A stretch of DNA of 64,000 nucleotides from Monosporascus cannonballus (GCA_004154925.1 QJNS01000753.1:98301-162300), one strand, 5' to 3'; shown: positions 47,096 to 59,905, numbered from the stretch's first letter. Translations and numbers: made by a program. Notes: generated by a model from the sequence alone, not told the origin.

Positions 47096-47280
47096 TGTCA
47101 TAGTTCCAAGTGGCACCTTGTAGGTATATAGAGCAGAACAAGGCGGTTAGGACTCGACCTGACAACGTTCCACTTTTAGTAGTGTAATGGCTAGACTCTT
47201 GTTCTTCTGTACCGTAATATAGCCACTAACCGCCTTGTTCTGCCCTATATACCTACAAGGCGCCACTTGAGACTGTGACA
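47096..47280. mobile_element. Foldback/MITE-like element with 55 bp inverted repeats
   Basis: Arms 47096-47150 and 47226-47280 match in inverted orientation at 50 of 55 positions, all five differences transitions. Ends TGTCA...TGACA and a 75 bp centre. It is too short to encode protein. No convincing target duplication was seen, so exact termini are provisional. Confidence 0.75.
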
Positions 47281-47361
47281 GTTAATTAGATTATTCGTTA
47301 TTTTATAAGTGATTCCGTTTATACGTATAATATTTCTTAATTAATAACGGTAATCCTAAAC

Positions 47362-47745
47362 TGTGACGGCTAGGCGGTTTAACCAACTATTAAACCTTAA
47401 GTCGACGGGTTTATATTAGCAGAAGTATCGTGGAAATCTGAGCAATAAATACAATAACGTATTACATCTCTTAATACCGGAAATGCCTTATTGCAAACGA
47501 TTAATATTAATAAGTGTTATAAGCTAAAGTTATCTAAATTATGGAATTAATAAGCGTATATATCCTTCTTTTTTTAGCTTAATTATTCGTAATTACGCCG
47601 TTAATAATAATTGCGATTATTTGAGATTATTTTTAATTACTAATAATTACTGGTTTGGCAGTAATTACCGTTACGTAACTTAGTAAGTAGCCCGTATGCT
47701 CCTGCCTGACCGTTTTTTAAGACCGGAACTTGTCGAGTCGTGATA
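47362..47745 (-). repeat. LTR of gypsy element E (left)
   Basis: 384 bp, TGTGACGG to GTCGTGATA. The first 60 bases are nearly identical to the left LTR of element D. Confidence 0.9.
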
Positions 47746-49751
47746 CGATTTCCCCTTTTCCTAAATTTTGTTTTTAAGATTTTTTTTTCTTTTTCTTCGT
47801 TTGGTAAATATCCTTTTTTTTTTGCTTTTAATTATGTCGTTTCGCATTTCCAAAATTCGTCGTGTTCCCCGTTTTTCTACCGTTTATTACATTAACTTCG
47901 TAAAAGCCTTTAACGAATTTGATTACGAAATTATATTTTGATTTTATTATTTCTCGAAAAACATAAAATATAAAATAATAGAAAATATTTTAAGGTATAA
48001 AAAATATATTAATTGAGGTTGATCCTGTAATAATACCGGTATATTTATTTTTTCCTTATAAAATATTCGTTATAAGTATTAACGTTTAAAATGCGAAAAA
48101 ACGTTTACCGAAAAACAATTATTAAAATTTTAACAGTTTTATTTCGAAATTTAACGTAAATATTAAGAAAAGATAAATAAAGTTTTTTTTTCGTTTTATT
48201 TATTTACGTAAATAAAAGGCGTTAATTCGTTCGAAAAACGTTATTATAATATAACGTAAGCTTTAATTATTAAATAAGTTAAAAAAATAAAAACGTTAGA
48301 AATAAAAGCAATTAAAGGCTGCCGTTACGACTATTATATTAACGTAAACCGTAATCGATTAGCCTAATATCTCGGCTATTAACTAATTAATTATTAATTA
48401 AGACGCGCCCGTTATTATTAATAAAAGTTCTTTAGTAAACGTTAGGCGTTAATAAGATTTTTGGCAGGTTCTTAAATATTTTCAAAATCTGGATATTTTT
48501 TTATTTAATTAGGTATTAGGTAAATCCGTTTTGTTTTCGTATATCAAATATTTTTTCTATTTCGTATGCTTATTTATCTTTTATTTTTATATCGTTTTAT
48601 ACCATATATACCTTAATCGTATTTGCTATTAATTCGAATAAAAAAACATGAAAAATTAAATAAAGTTTAACTTTTGGTAAAAATTCTAATTAATAATTAT
48701 TTTTTAAGATTTTCTTAGCGATTTTATATAAACCGATATATTTAAAATCGAATTTTTTGCTAGGTTTTTTAGTTTAAATATTTTTTGTAACAAAAAAAAC
48801 CATTTCCACCTTTTCGAAAATTAATCCTTTTAATTTTTTTAATTATAATATTTATTTATCTGATTTCGTACGAATTCCAGTTTTGTTTTTATTTCTTAAT
48901 GCAATTATCGTAACTATTCCGACGTAAAAATCGTTTTAATATTAATTAGACCGTTATTACGTACTTTTTTATAAATTTCTGAAATAAAACCAAAATTTAT
49001 GTTTATAGGTATTATTTTGATATTTTCGTCATAGCTGGTATTATAAGTTAGCTAAACGATCGGTAATTTCTTAACCCAGTTATTTTATTCGTAATTAATA
49101 TAATATCGTAAGTAAATTTCCAAAATTTAATTTATTTATTTTATCTATTTATTTGTTTATAATTTAAATACGCTAAATAACTTATGATTTAAGCCGATTT
49201 ATATTATAAAACCTTACCAAAATTTTGATACGAATATCGATCCTTTATTTAATATAATTTTCATAAATAATCCGTATATATTAAAAATATATTTAAAGAA
49301 AATATATGTCAATTATTCGGCGTTTATATCCTTATAATATGGTAAAAAATAAGAAATTTTCGTAAATCGATCGACGATTACAAAAATGCTATTGTAATAT
49401 ATTCCCGTAATTAAAATTTTTAATATAAGAAATTTAATAATAAAATCGAATATAATTAAATACTATGGTTATTCTGTAACTAATAATAGCTGTAATTTTC
49501 CGTATGGCTTATATCGTCGAGCCTTTGCTCTGGCGTAAATATCGTATTGCCGTATGATTTTCTGTATTATTAATTTTATTTTAAAAAAAATATATACGTT
49601 AAAATCTTTTTAAGGTTTTATGGATTTCTAGATATTCATATAACTAATATTCGTATATTTCTCGTATTAGATCTTTCTGGTATTTTTTTAAAATTTGCAT
49701 TTTATCCGTTTTTTGGTTTTTTAAAAGATTGTCGTTATATTATTGGATTTT

Positions 49752-51010
49752 TTAATGCATATTACTAGGTACTGCCCGAATTGTCGCAATCTGTCGTAAG
49801 CGTAAATATCTTTCTGTATTAATATTAAAAATTATATGGTTAACTTTAACCAATTTTTCTTTAAAATCTGGTCGCCTATTTAAAATATCTGCTTTACTGT
49901 TTTCTAATTTTTTTTGGTAAATAATAACGAAATCGAAGTTCGCCAATTTTTTCGCATATTTTAATTATCGTCTTATAAGCTTTTTAGTTATAATAAATCG
50001 AGTAAAATTTTAATAATCCGTATAAATTTTAACCTGGTACAAACTTTCTTTTAAAAAGTACTTAAACTTCCGAAATGCCATAATAATAGTTATAAATTCT
50101 TTATTTAAAATGTTATAATTAAATTCGGCTTTTTTTAACTTGTACGAAAAAAATATAATAAAATATAATTTGCCTTAATTATTTCGTTATCCGATTACTA
50201 CATTTAACGCATAATCCGAAATATCGGTTTTTAATTTAACGGGGCGGCTTAAATCGTATATAATCAGTATTAATTCGTTAATAATCGTATCCTTAATAAC
50301 CTGAAATGCTTTTTCCGTATTTAACGTCCATTTGAATTATTTTTTTCGTAAAATTAGTTAAAAGTATAGCTATTTTGTTAAAGTTTCGAATAAACTTTTT
50401 GTAGTAATTTATAAATCCAAAAAATGCCTGTACCTCTTTAATTATCGTTAACGTCTATTATTTTATAACTGCAACGATTTTTTGGGGTTTATCCTAATAT
50501 ATTTTAGGATAATAATATATCTTAAATATTCCACTTCCTATATATGGAATTAACTTTTTTCTGCGTTAATAAATAATCTTACGTCTTATAAAGCTTAAAA
50601 AACCTTATAAACGTATTTTACGTATACTTTTTTCGTTTTTGAAAAGATAAGAATGTCGTCGAGATAGCAAACAACGAAAATATCGAGGTATTTTTATAGT
50701 ACGTAATTAATTATTCGCTAAAAAGTTGCTAATACGTTTTTAAGTTTATTAATATAACCAAATACTTAAATAATCTATATTTCGTTCTGAAAGCTATTTT
50801 TTATTCGTATCCTTTTTTAATCCTGATAAAGTTATATTTATCTTTAAAATCGAATATTATGAACTATTTGACTCCATAAAGTCGGTTTTTTATTTTCGTA
50901 ATTAAAAATAATAATATTTGATTTTTAATAATAACATCGTTTAATTATTGATAATTAACCATAAATCGTAATTTTCCGTTCTTTTTAAGTACGAAAAATA
51001 TTAAATATTC
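49752..51010 (-). pseudogene. Gypsy RT and RNase H remnant of element E
   Basis: Minus-strand fragments: YNFIRIKKGYE then KIAFRTKYRLFKYLV (RT, about 50760-50850); VVCYLDDILIFS around 50650-50685 with the YxDD centre intact; and a 64-residue open end of RNase H (49752-49946) reading MANFDFVIIYQKKLENSKAD then ILNRRPDF, the usual gypsy sequence following the RNase H domain. Integrase should lie further left on the plus coordinates (about 48.7-49.6 kb) but is too decayed to delimit. Broken by many stops. Confidence 0.8.
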
Positions 51011-53748
51011 CGCTGGTAATTTCGAAAATTAAATCTATTTTTTTATAACCGATTTTTTAAGTATTTTTTAAAAATGCGTAATTCGTTTCGGTTAAAATTG
51101 TAAATAAGGTAAAACTTTATTGAAAATTTTTCCTTAAAGATTATCTCATAATCTTATTTGCTATGTTTTAATAATTTCGTATTAAGTTCTTTTTTAAAAA
51201 GTTACTTATATTTATAATATTAAAATAACATATTAATTAAATTTTTTAATTTTTTAAATTATTGTTCTTATTGTTCCAAATCGTTATTTAATTATTTTAA
51301 TTTCGCTTTAATAATAATAATAATATATCGTACTTTTCTTTAATATCCGTTTTTTTTTCTGATATCTTATTCCTTTAGGTAATAAGGTATTTATTATATT
51401 TTTATGCCTATATTCGTCACTATTATCGATCGAATATTAAGATTTCAATTTTTTTTTATTTATTAATAAATAGTAAAACGAATTTTACTTAGTTAATTCC
51501 GCCGTTAATCAAAATTCCGTACTGGCATATTTATAGTAATCCTAAGATTATATCGTAATTCTTAAATGAAACGATATCAAAATTAATCGTCTAATATTAT
51601 CCTTTAATAAAAATCTCGAAATAATTAATTTCGCGTATAATTTTCCGTTATTATAAACGAATTCCTAACCTTCGGCATTCGTCGCTATATAAGGTTCTAA
51701 CTTATATTTTTATGGTAATTTAAGCTTATTAACCATATTTAATACAATATAATTTCCGCCTAAAGTTCCGTAATTTACCATTACAATATATTAATACGTT
51801 CTAATTCGTATTTTTAAGGTAATAAGGTTGTTAACGTTTCCTATCGTCGCGTTTAAAACCTTTTTTGGAAATTTTCTTTAATTTTTTTAAATCTTATTAT
51901 TTTGCAGTTCTTTTATAAATAATTTTTTTAACTTTTATTTAAATTTATCAAACTTTACTTATGTTTTTTCGTTTAACGCATTAAGCTGTTATATTTATTA
52001 TTGTTATCGGCGTATTATTTCTTTAAACCGTATTAACTGTTCTTAGTTTTTTTGTAATTTTTCTCCTTATCGAATAAATTATTCTTTTATGTTTACAATT
52101 GCATCCCATTATACGTTATTTTAGCTATCGTTCTAAAAATCTTTTATAAACTAACGTATCTTTTCCTTAATAACCTTCCTTTGTAAAGGTCGGCCGTAAA
52201 TACTAATTCGAAATAAAAGTCCGTAATAACTTTTTAATAATACTTTTTTATCGTACACTAAATTAACTCCTTTTCTGTTTAATAATTATATTATCCATAA
52301 TAATAAAAAAGTTTTCCTATAAATATTATTTTCCTTTAAGTTAACTTTTTGCTTCGGTTAATTGTTAAATATTTTTTAAAGTTATGGTTCGAAAATATTA
52401 ATATTATTATTTATTATTTTTATTATGCCCGATATGGTTTAAAAAATCGAATCTCTTATAATACATTCAGATAATTCGTATATAAATATATTATTTCCAT
52501 TTTTCGTAATCGGGATATTTTCGTTATTAACAATATATAGCATATATTTTACTATATTAATCGGGTATTCCGGAACAAAGTTTTTCTGTCCAATCCCGGT
52601 ATTCGTATAACCATCCTTATAACGCTTTTTATTATGTTCGTAATACTTATTAAATTAGCTTTTTAACTTTTCGTATTTTTCGTCGAATTTCTTATCGTAA
52701 TAATCCTTATTAGACCTTTTACTTAAAGCTTGATATATACTTGGCTTAAATTATATTAATAACTTTATTATCGTTTCCTTAGTTATTTCTGGATTATCTT
52801 TCCAGTATAAGGGTCTAATTATCTTATAATAATTTTTTGGGTTTTTTATATTTGTAAACCTTATGTCCCGTTTTGCCATAATTAAAATATTTAATCTGGT
52901 TCTAATCTTATTTATAAGTAACGCCAAGTTCTATAAATCCTAACGCCGTTCCATAAAAAATAAGGGGTACGTCTCGTTTTTTTCCTATATTAAATTTATA
53001 TCCCGAACGTAAAACATATGATTCTTTTTTCTTTTATCGTTTTTCAAATTGTTAATTATTAATCTTAATTACTTTTGCAATATACCGATTTAAGGCAATT
53101 AATCGCTTAATCCAAATAATCTTATTTTTTATATTATTTTTTAGCCTTTTATAAAATATATTAATAAAAATATCGGTTTCGTCGTCTTCTTATCCGGCCT
53201 TGGCCGCAAAATTCTTAAAGGTCATAACGTATTTAAATATAAATCCTTTTTATCGGAATTATAGAAATTATTAAACCGTTAATTGTTTTTTATTCGGATT
53301 GCCGAAATTATCGCGTACTTTATTTTCGAAATTAGTATAAATTAAAAAAATCTTATTAATAAAATTTTCCTTATTTACCTTTCTTACTTTTAAAAAGTTT
53401 TTTATAATAGGCTTAAATTAATTAACCGTATCTTTTATTAAACATATTTTTATTATTAAAACCATATCCGTTAAGTTATTAAAATCTAAAAAACGAAAAT
53501 AAATTCGTACTTAAGTTAAAAAAAATCTAAGGGTTACCCTTTTTATCGTAAGGTTCTGGTATTTTTGGTTTTATGCAGGCGAAAAAAGGTTAAGCAAACG
53601 TAACCCTAAGTTATCGGACTTTTTTTTCCAACTCTCGAATTCGAACCTAAAACTGCTAAATAAAGGTTTTCTAAATACTGGTCAATATTTTAACAATATT
53701 AAATATTGCTTAAAATTTAACGGTATTATTAAGTAAAAATTTATAATA

Positions 53749-54133
53749 TATAATAATTAAACGGTTTAACCAATTATTAAACCTTAAGTCGACAAATTTA
53801 TATTAATAAAAATATCGTAAAAATCTAAGTAATAAATATAGTAACATATTACATCGCTTAATATCGGAAATACCTTATTGCAAACGATTAATATTAATAA
53901 ATATTATAAATTAAAGTTATTTAAATTATGGAATTAATAAACGTATATATTTTTCTCCTTTTTGGCTTAATCACTTGTAATCACGCCGTTAATAATGATC
54001 ACGATCACTTAAAATCACCTTTAATCACTAATGATCACTGGCTTGGCAATGATCACCGTCACGTAACTCAGTGGGTGGCCCGTATGCTCCTGCCTGACCA
54101 TTTCTTAAAACCGGAGCTTGTCGGGTCGTAATA
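53749..54133 (-). repeat. LTR of gypsy element E (right)
   Basis: 385 bp. The first 200 bases are RIP-like; the last 180 are near-normal and contain repeated (T)GATCAC / AATCAC motifs (53974-54063). Confidence 0.9.
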
Positions 54134-54138
54134 TAAAC

Positions 54139-55818
54139 GTTTAGGAACAAAATTAAGTGACTTGACTTTTATGTCGATATTTTGAAATTAATATTTTTAA
54201 GGACACGATAATTAATTATAGGCGTTTAAATAACCTTTTTCCATATTTTATTAACGTTTTATTCGGTCGTTTTGCCTTACGAAAAGTTAAGGTTATTAAG
54301 TAGAAATATCGATACAACGCGAACGAATTTAAAATAATAAAAAATATAAGTAAAAACTGTTTGATCTTTTAAAAAACATTTAAAAACGTATTCTTTTAAA
54401 AAGTATATTTAAAAAAGGTTAGATTATTATCATTATTTATATTAACATTAATAGGCGTTTATTATTATTTTTCGTAATTTTTAACGGCGTTAACCTGTAA
54501 TAAGAATAGTTTTTTAGTTCGAACAATACATTATACGAAAGCTGGTATTTTATTATATTAAAAAACGGCTGAACGAATACCGAAATCGGGTTAAAGTAAT
54601 TTTGCGAAAATTTTATTCCTGATGTTAAATTCAAAAATCTGAACGAATAAAGGTTATTAATAATTAACGATTATAATAACTATATTATCGAGAAATTTAT
54701 TAAATTAGTGTGGAGAGAATTGGTCTTAATCAATGCGGATAACCATTTTATGTCACGGTACGGAATGGGATTGTCGAAAATGAAAAACTGAATCCGATTA
54801 TATTAATAGTGTTGAACCTCGATGACTGAAAAATGACAGAAAATATGCTAAGTGGTGATGGTGGCTAATGATACCTAGGAGTTGAACCTATGGCGAAAAG
54901 AACTTCTTAATATACATGCGAAACTCGAGTTTTCTAATCAGCCGAGCCTGATTATAGATGTAACACTCCGCCCCACTTCATTATATAAACGTACTTTTAA
55001 AATAAGATATATATTACTTTTTTGCTTATTTACGTTTCCTTTAATTTTCAGCTTTTTGATATAAATATATTTATTACTTTAAAACAAAAATTCCGTTAGT
55101 AATTTCGAAAACGCTATTACGAAAGAATTTTCGAAATTATTAATAAAACCGATTTCTTTTAAATGTTTTCGTAAACATAAAAAGAGTTATAATAATTTCG
55201 AAATATATTATAAATAATTAAAAAATAATAAATTTGCATTTTAATAATAAGATAAAAATATTAAATAATAAGTACGTGAAAATAAAATAAATAAAAAGAA
55301 ATATACTCGTTCAAAAATCGATTCGTGCTTTAAAAAGTTTTAATTTTTTTATATTAAATAATTGTTTTAAGTATTAAAACGCTTAAACTATTTAAAAAAT
55401 TATCTCGTTTCGAAAAATCTCCAGTAAAAGTTAATTTAACGGACGGGAATTTGACCGTACGCTTTTTATTCCGTAAATTCGTTAAGAATCTTACCGATAA
55501 ATTCATTAAATTTATAGCCGCCGAAATTTATAATAATAATTAATTATAGCCGTTAAAAAAGCAAAACTTAAAGTACGTAAAAAAGATATAACCCGAACGG
55601 AATAAAGATTTCGTAAAAATGATTTTAGTTAAAAAAAATTAAGATAAGGCTAAAAGCCTTTATAAAGACACGTTTTATCGTTATTCGACAAAATCAGTAG
55701 TAAAACGAACTTTTTGAAAGCAAAAAAAATAGCGAAGTAAAAATGGATTGCATTATTGTACGCTTTATTTAATATAAAATTAATTAATTAAATGATTATT
55801 AAGATATTATTATTTGTA
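54139..55818. other. AT-rich transposon relic, unresolved
   Basis: Stop-riddled AT-rich sequence with CpG-biased cytosines, presumably the remains of an older element into which element E inserted. A near-normal-GC patch at about 54700-54990 interrupts it, ending near TGTAACACTCCGCC (54958), which looks like an LTR start without a partner. No protein motif recognised. Confidence 0.45.
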
Positions 55819-58136
55819 TCTGCTTGAAGGCGATAAGACGTTAGTTATAACAATTTTTTCGCTAGCTTTTCGGCGATAAATTTTAATTCGCCCAGTTAAT
55901 CCAATCAACATTTTTAGGAAAAGCTACCTTTAGCTACACCTATTTTGCGTTATGATATAGGTACCAATACCTGTTATTATTATAAATTGCTACGCTATAT
56001 TCTAAGTAACGTAAATTTGTGTATTTGGCTAACTGGCGATTTATAATATTATTACTTATAATGTAAAACCCTATTCGTCGTATACCGCGATAAAAGTTAC
56101 TTAGGCAAACCTAATACTTTGAAACGGATTTCTCTGAGACTCTGTGATGCTGATTAATAGAGATTTTTATATTACTAGTACGAAAGGAGTTTATTAAAGT
56201 TTTCTAGCGGCCGTTAAAAAGTAACCCGAAATGCCGAATTGTTATGGCTGCACGATACCATCACGTCACCAGGGCAAAAGATCGGTGGAATGATCGCAAT
56301 TGTGGCAATCATCCTGGTGCTTACAGCTGCATATATACTCTGGAGCTCTTACGGGTGACCAGGCCGTAACACGAATACCTTTATTTATTAGTGTTTTGCG
56401 AAAAGTAGTTACGTTTCGATGCGATTTCTATGCCGGTTTGCCTTATTTCTGCAAAAGAAAATAGTTGCTAATGATAACATAAGGCAGAAAATTATATATA
56501 AAGGCCTATATAACGTTATGTCGAAATCTGTAATCTTATTTAAATTTAGATTTTTATTAGTTACCGAAATTAATGTTATTTATATTAAGGTTATATTTAT
56601 AAGCGATTCGAAATATTGTAACTATTTTTTTTCGTTTTATTTCTAAAAAACTGCGGGCAAAAATTTTATATTCACTTTTTGCTTTAGGTTTTTTTTCTAA
56701 TTAATGGAATCTGTTTTTTCGCTGTTTACTTAATGCTAAGAAATAAAACGATAAAATTATTAGCCTAAGTAACTTAATTTATCTTATTATTAGGCGTTAA
56801 AAGTTTTATAGCTTAGTTATATAGTAAAAAAACGCCTTTAGCCTTTTTTAAATTAACAAGCTATTTCGTTATTTTTTTTCGGGCGGTTCTTATTATTAAT
56901 TAATTAATTAGCTGTTTCGCCATTATACGTTTTTTTTCGGATCGTACTTATTATTATCAATTTTTTTCGCATAATTTCAAAAAAAATTATAATATAAAGA
57001 ATACGTTATTAAGGAATATATGATACGGGAGGTTATAAATATTCCGAAGTTTATCCATAAGATAAATTATTATGCATTAAATTAGATTTAATAAATCGTT
57101 ATCTTTTTTATCGATTTTTCTGATTTTTACTTGTAGAACGCCTATAGAACCGCTGTTTTTGCCTGGATAATGGCCAGTTTATATTATAAATAACCTATAA
57201 TAAACTAGGATCTAGGCCTTAAAGCCGGTATCGTTAACTTTATTCGGGATCGTGGTATTAAAAAGTAACCTGTCGTTATACCATATAATATATTTATCCA
57301 TATTAATATTGGACCTTAAACTATAAAGCTTAAGTATTTTTTTGTATTTATTTAACTTATTTATTATAACGTTTAAAAGGTGACCTAGGTTAACGTTCGT
57401 AATCCTAAACCCGAAACCGTCGATAAATAACCTGTTATCGATTGCGAAAAAAAAAAGCTAATAATCGAGTGATACGGAAAAAGGTTCAAATTAAGCCAGT
57501 ACGTATCGACCGACGTTTTCTTATAATTATATATATAAATTAGGGTTAAAAAAAACAAATATAGTTTTTCAATATATGTATTATATTATTTATAACCGCA
57601 GGAACGTAATTTTGTTTTTCTATTCGAGCTTATAGTTTTTCGTTTATTACACCTATTTTTTAATTAACTAAGGTAACATAAAAATGAAAAACAGTTTTAA
57701 CAAAGTAAATAATAACGGCCTTACTTTAACCTTGCGTTTATCGAGAATTAATGGCTTAAAATAAATCCTAATTAACGGATTAAACGGCGCGTTAGAGCGA
57801 AAAGTGCCTTTATCTGTAGGGTCTTTTTTATACGCATTAGGGTCCAGCTGTACGGCTGGAATTTGTAAATCTATTTTAACGTCTACAGTTTTCCGCTTCG
57901 GTCCTATTTTGGCTTGATTTTGTATTGAAAATTGGCAGGAAACGCGGTGTTAATCGGAAGAAAAAGATAGCAAAATCGTTGACGTCGATATTTGGAGCAC
58001 CCTCGCATACGCGTTTCTGTGAAGTAACGCAACTTAGTGAAGCTTTAGTGGGCTTTTAGTGGACCTAGTTGCTGTTCTAGGCTAATTGGCCCACTAAAAA
58101 ATTGTTATGACTAACGTCTTGTCGCCTTCAAGCAGA
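55819..58136. mobile_element. TA-flanked DNA transposon remnant (Tc1/mariner-like)
   Basis: 41 bp terminal inverted repeats starting TCTGCTTGAAGGCGA, two mismatches (both transitions), with TA on each side (55817-55818, 58137-58138). 2.3 kb including a 132 bp solo LTR. The interior is AT-rich; on the minus strand near 57800-57930 a short fragment (AVQLDPNAYKKDPTDKGTF) is open but I cannot assign it. Superfamily is inferred from the TA duplication and TIR length only. Confidence 0.75.
56240..56371. mobile_element. Solo LTR with CGAAT duplication inside the DNA transposon
   Basis: 132 bp copy of the LTR at 46247-46376 (shared blocks include the ctggtgcttacagctgcata core), flanked by CGAAT (56235-56239, 56372-56376). 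It inserted after the surrounding transposon. Confidence 0.9.
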
Positions 58137-58138
58137 TA

Positions 58139-58754
58139 GAAAAGTTGTTGTGGCGATGGCTTCAAAAATCAGTAGCGCGGTAAAGAGATAGGGCGTTGAT
58201 GGAGGGGTCGCCTTATCTTATAAAATTATCTTAGTATTAAATTATTCTGATATAAATAGAGAGAAAGGTTAATAATTAGAGAGGTAAGAGGTTAATCCGA
58301 ATAATAAATAAGGACAGTTTAAACCCTGTCGTTTAGTTATTAGAAACCAAGTACTATTAGGCTAGAAGAGTGAAGTCTATTTGGGTTATGAGTGTGTTCG
58401 AAATCAACACCATGCGTCTAGATGCCAATTAGGATCCGTTTGGTACCCCCACAACTAACCAACTCACCAGCTACCTACCATTCGCCTGGTCAACGGCATG
58501 CGCCGCTTCAGTTGCTGTAGATAGATGTTGAATACTTAAGAATGGCCTTTTAGCAGGCTTCTTTTATAGACTTCCTCACACGAGGACCCATTCGAACGGC
58601 GACGCAGCAAATAGAAGGGAAGAAATTGAATACAATAATGGAAGGGCTTCAGCGAGATTAAGACATAGATTCAGAAGGGGTTATGTAATTAGCTAATAGT
58701 TGCCCTCCTGGCCTAAGTCACCAGGTATAATGGACTCTGTGTGTCTGTGTGTGA
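58139..58754. other. Transition from transposon block to euchromatin
   Basis: GC content rises back to normal. No gene recognised; a GT-rich stretch (58737-58753) lies just past the stop of the next gene. Confidence 0.5.
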
Positions 58755-59905
58755 CTAAGCGACGCTCGACCTCTTGAAAGTCAAAATATACCTGCCCCCT
58801 GCAGCCTCTGTCAGACCATAGAGAACATCTCCCCGCTTATCATAGCTTAAATCCTCAGGGCTAGGAGGGAAGAACCCAACATTATCCTTGACCGGATTCC
58901 CTGGGACCCAGCTCATCAGATCGCCCTTCCTTGCTCCATTGCTCTGGGAGATAAAAATCTTATTATTGACTGAAACAGCACCTTGCATACGCTGGATGCC
59001 TACACAATAGGCCCAAACGCCACGAGCAGTTTTTCCACTAGCCACGAGCTTTCGCGTCTTATAGTCCAGCTCGTATTGGACCATGCGTGTCGGTAGGTCT
59101 GCGCTGCTCTGGTATTCACCAAGGATAAGACGGTCTGGACTTGCCGTTCGATCCAGTGCAATAAAAGAGTGTCTGAATTTAAAGGATGGAGTCCACTTAT
59201 ACCACCTGAAATCGGTCAGTATTTAGATATTATTGGAGAACGATAGAGCTAGAACAAAACGTACCTGATCTGTGGAATAACGTATTTATAACCAGCGGCG
59301 GAATAGCTCCCATCGGCGTTCTTGCCAACGCCATCACCGGAGCTAACCCGCCAGATATTGCTCATATCGAAGACCCTGATTCCGTTGGACGTATCCACAA
59401 CCCAAAGAGTGCTTCCATACCACGCAATCCCACCGGCATGGACAGGAACCTCTTTAAAGTTATCGGCTGCCTCCGGATAGACCAGCAGCGCATGTCGATA
59501 CTTCTTGGTGGATTTGTTGATAAATGTAATGCGGACGCTCTTGTCATCGTCTCGGTGCCAGCTGACGAGCCAACCATCAATGCCCTCGTAGGTGCCCACG
59601 TCTAGGGCATCCGCTGTGGAGCTGATGCCCTGGGGCACCCATTTGTGCGTGTTGAAGTCGTCGAAATCGGGCTTTGACTCCCAGGCCAGCTTGCCATTTG
59701 GGCCAGTCATTGCATGGTTTCCGTCCTCGAAGACGTCCGAGACGTTGACCCTTTTGTCTCGGAAGATGGCGGATAAGGGAGCCAAGTTCTTGTTATCGCC
59801 TTGGTCGGTGAGGATGAAGTCGGCGGCATCAAGTGGGCCCACCTTGCACTGCTGAGCATGGGAAATTGCAGCTGTGGCGATGGTTAAGAGGATTGAGAGC
59901 TTCAT
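58755..59905 (-). CDS. Secreted propeller-like protein of unknown function
   Basis: Two exons on the minus strand (59265-59905 and 58755-59205) joined across a 59 nt intron (gtacgt...ctgac...ttcag) give 363 residues. The ATG at 59905 puts a signal peptide first (MKLSILLTIATAAISHAQQ). The mature chain has repeated strand-like units with Trp/Asp motifs: DGWLVSWHRDDDKSVRITF, GGIAWYGSTLWVVDTSNGIR, VFDMSNIW, DRLILGEYQSS, GVWAYCVGIQRMQGAV. This pattern suggests a beta-propeller, and an Asp-rich surface could bind metal or sugar. I do not recognise a characterised family. The frame is intact, in contrast to its neighbour. Confidence 0.85.

Larger units (their letters stand above)
47362..54133 (-). 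mobile_element. Ty3/gypsy element E, sister of element D
   Basis: LTRs 47362-47745 and 53749-54133 with duplication TAAAC (47357-47361, 54134-54138). Minus-strand orientation is shown by the polypurine tract (reverse complement of tttccccttttcc, 47749-47761) beside the left LTR and by RT/RNase H remnants on the minus strand. 6.77 kb. The right LTR starts TATAATAATTAAACGG where the left has TGTGACGGCTAGGCGG, eight differences, all G-to-A or C-to-T. Confidence 0.93.

Noticed and set aside
19040..58140. Starship-type giant mobile element
   Set aside because: No DUF3435 tyrosine recombinase or typical cargo was seen; each segment is explained by ordinary LTR and DNA transposons with their own duplications.
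19231..58140. Numerous short open frames in AT-rich DNA (for example 28111-28419, 33049-33246, 44280-44510)
   Set aside because: They are chance openings or transposon pol fragments in RIP-degraded sequence; only those matching RT, integrase or RNase H order were used.
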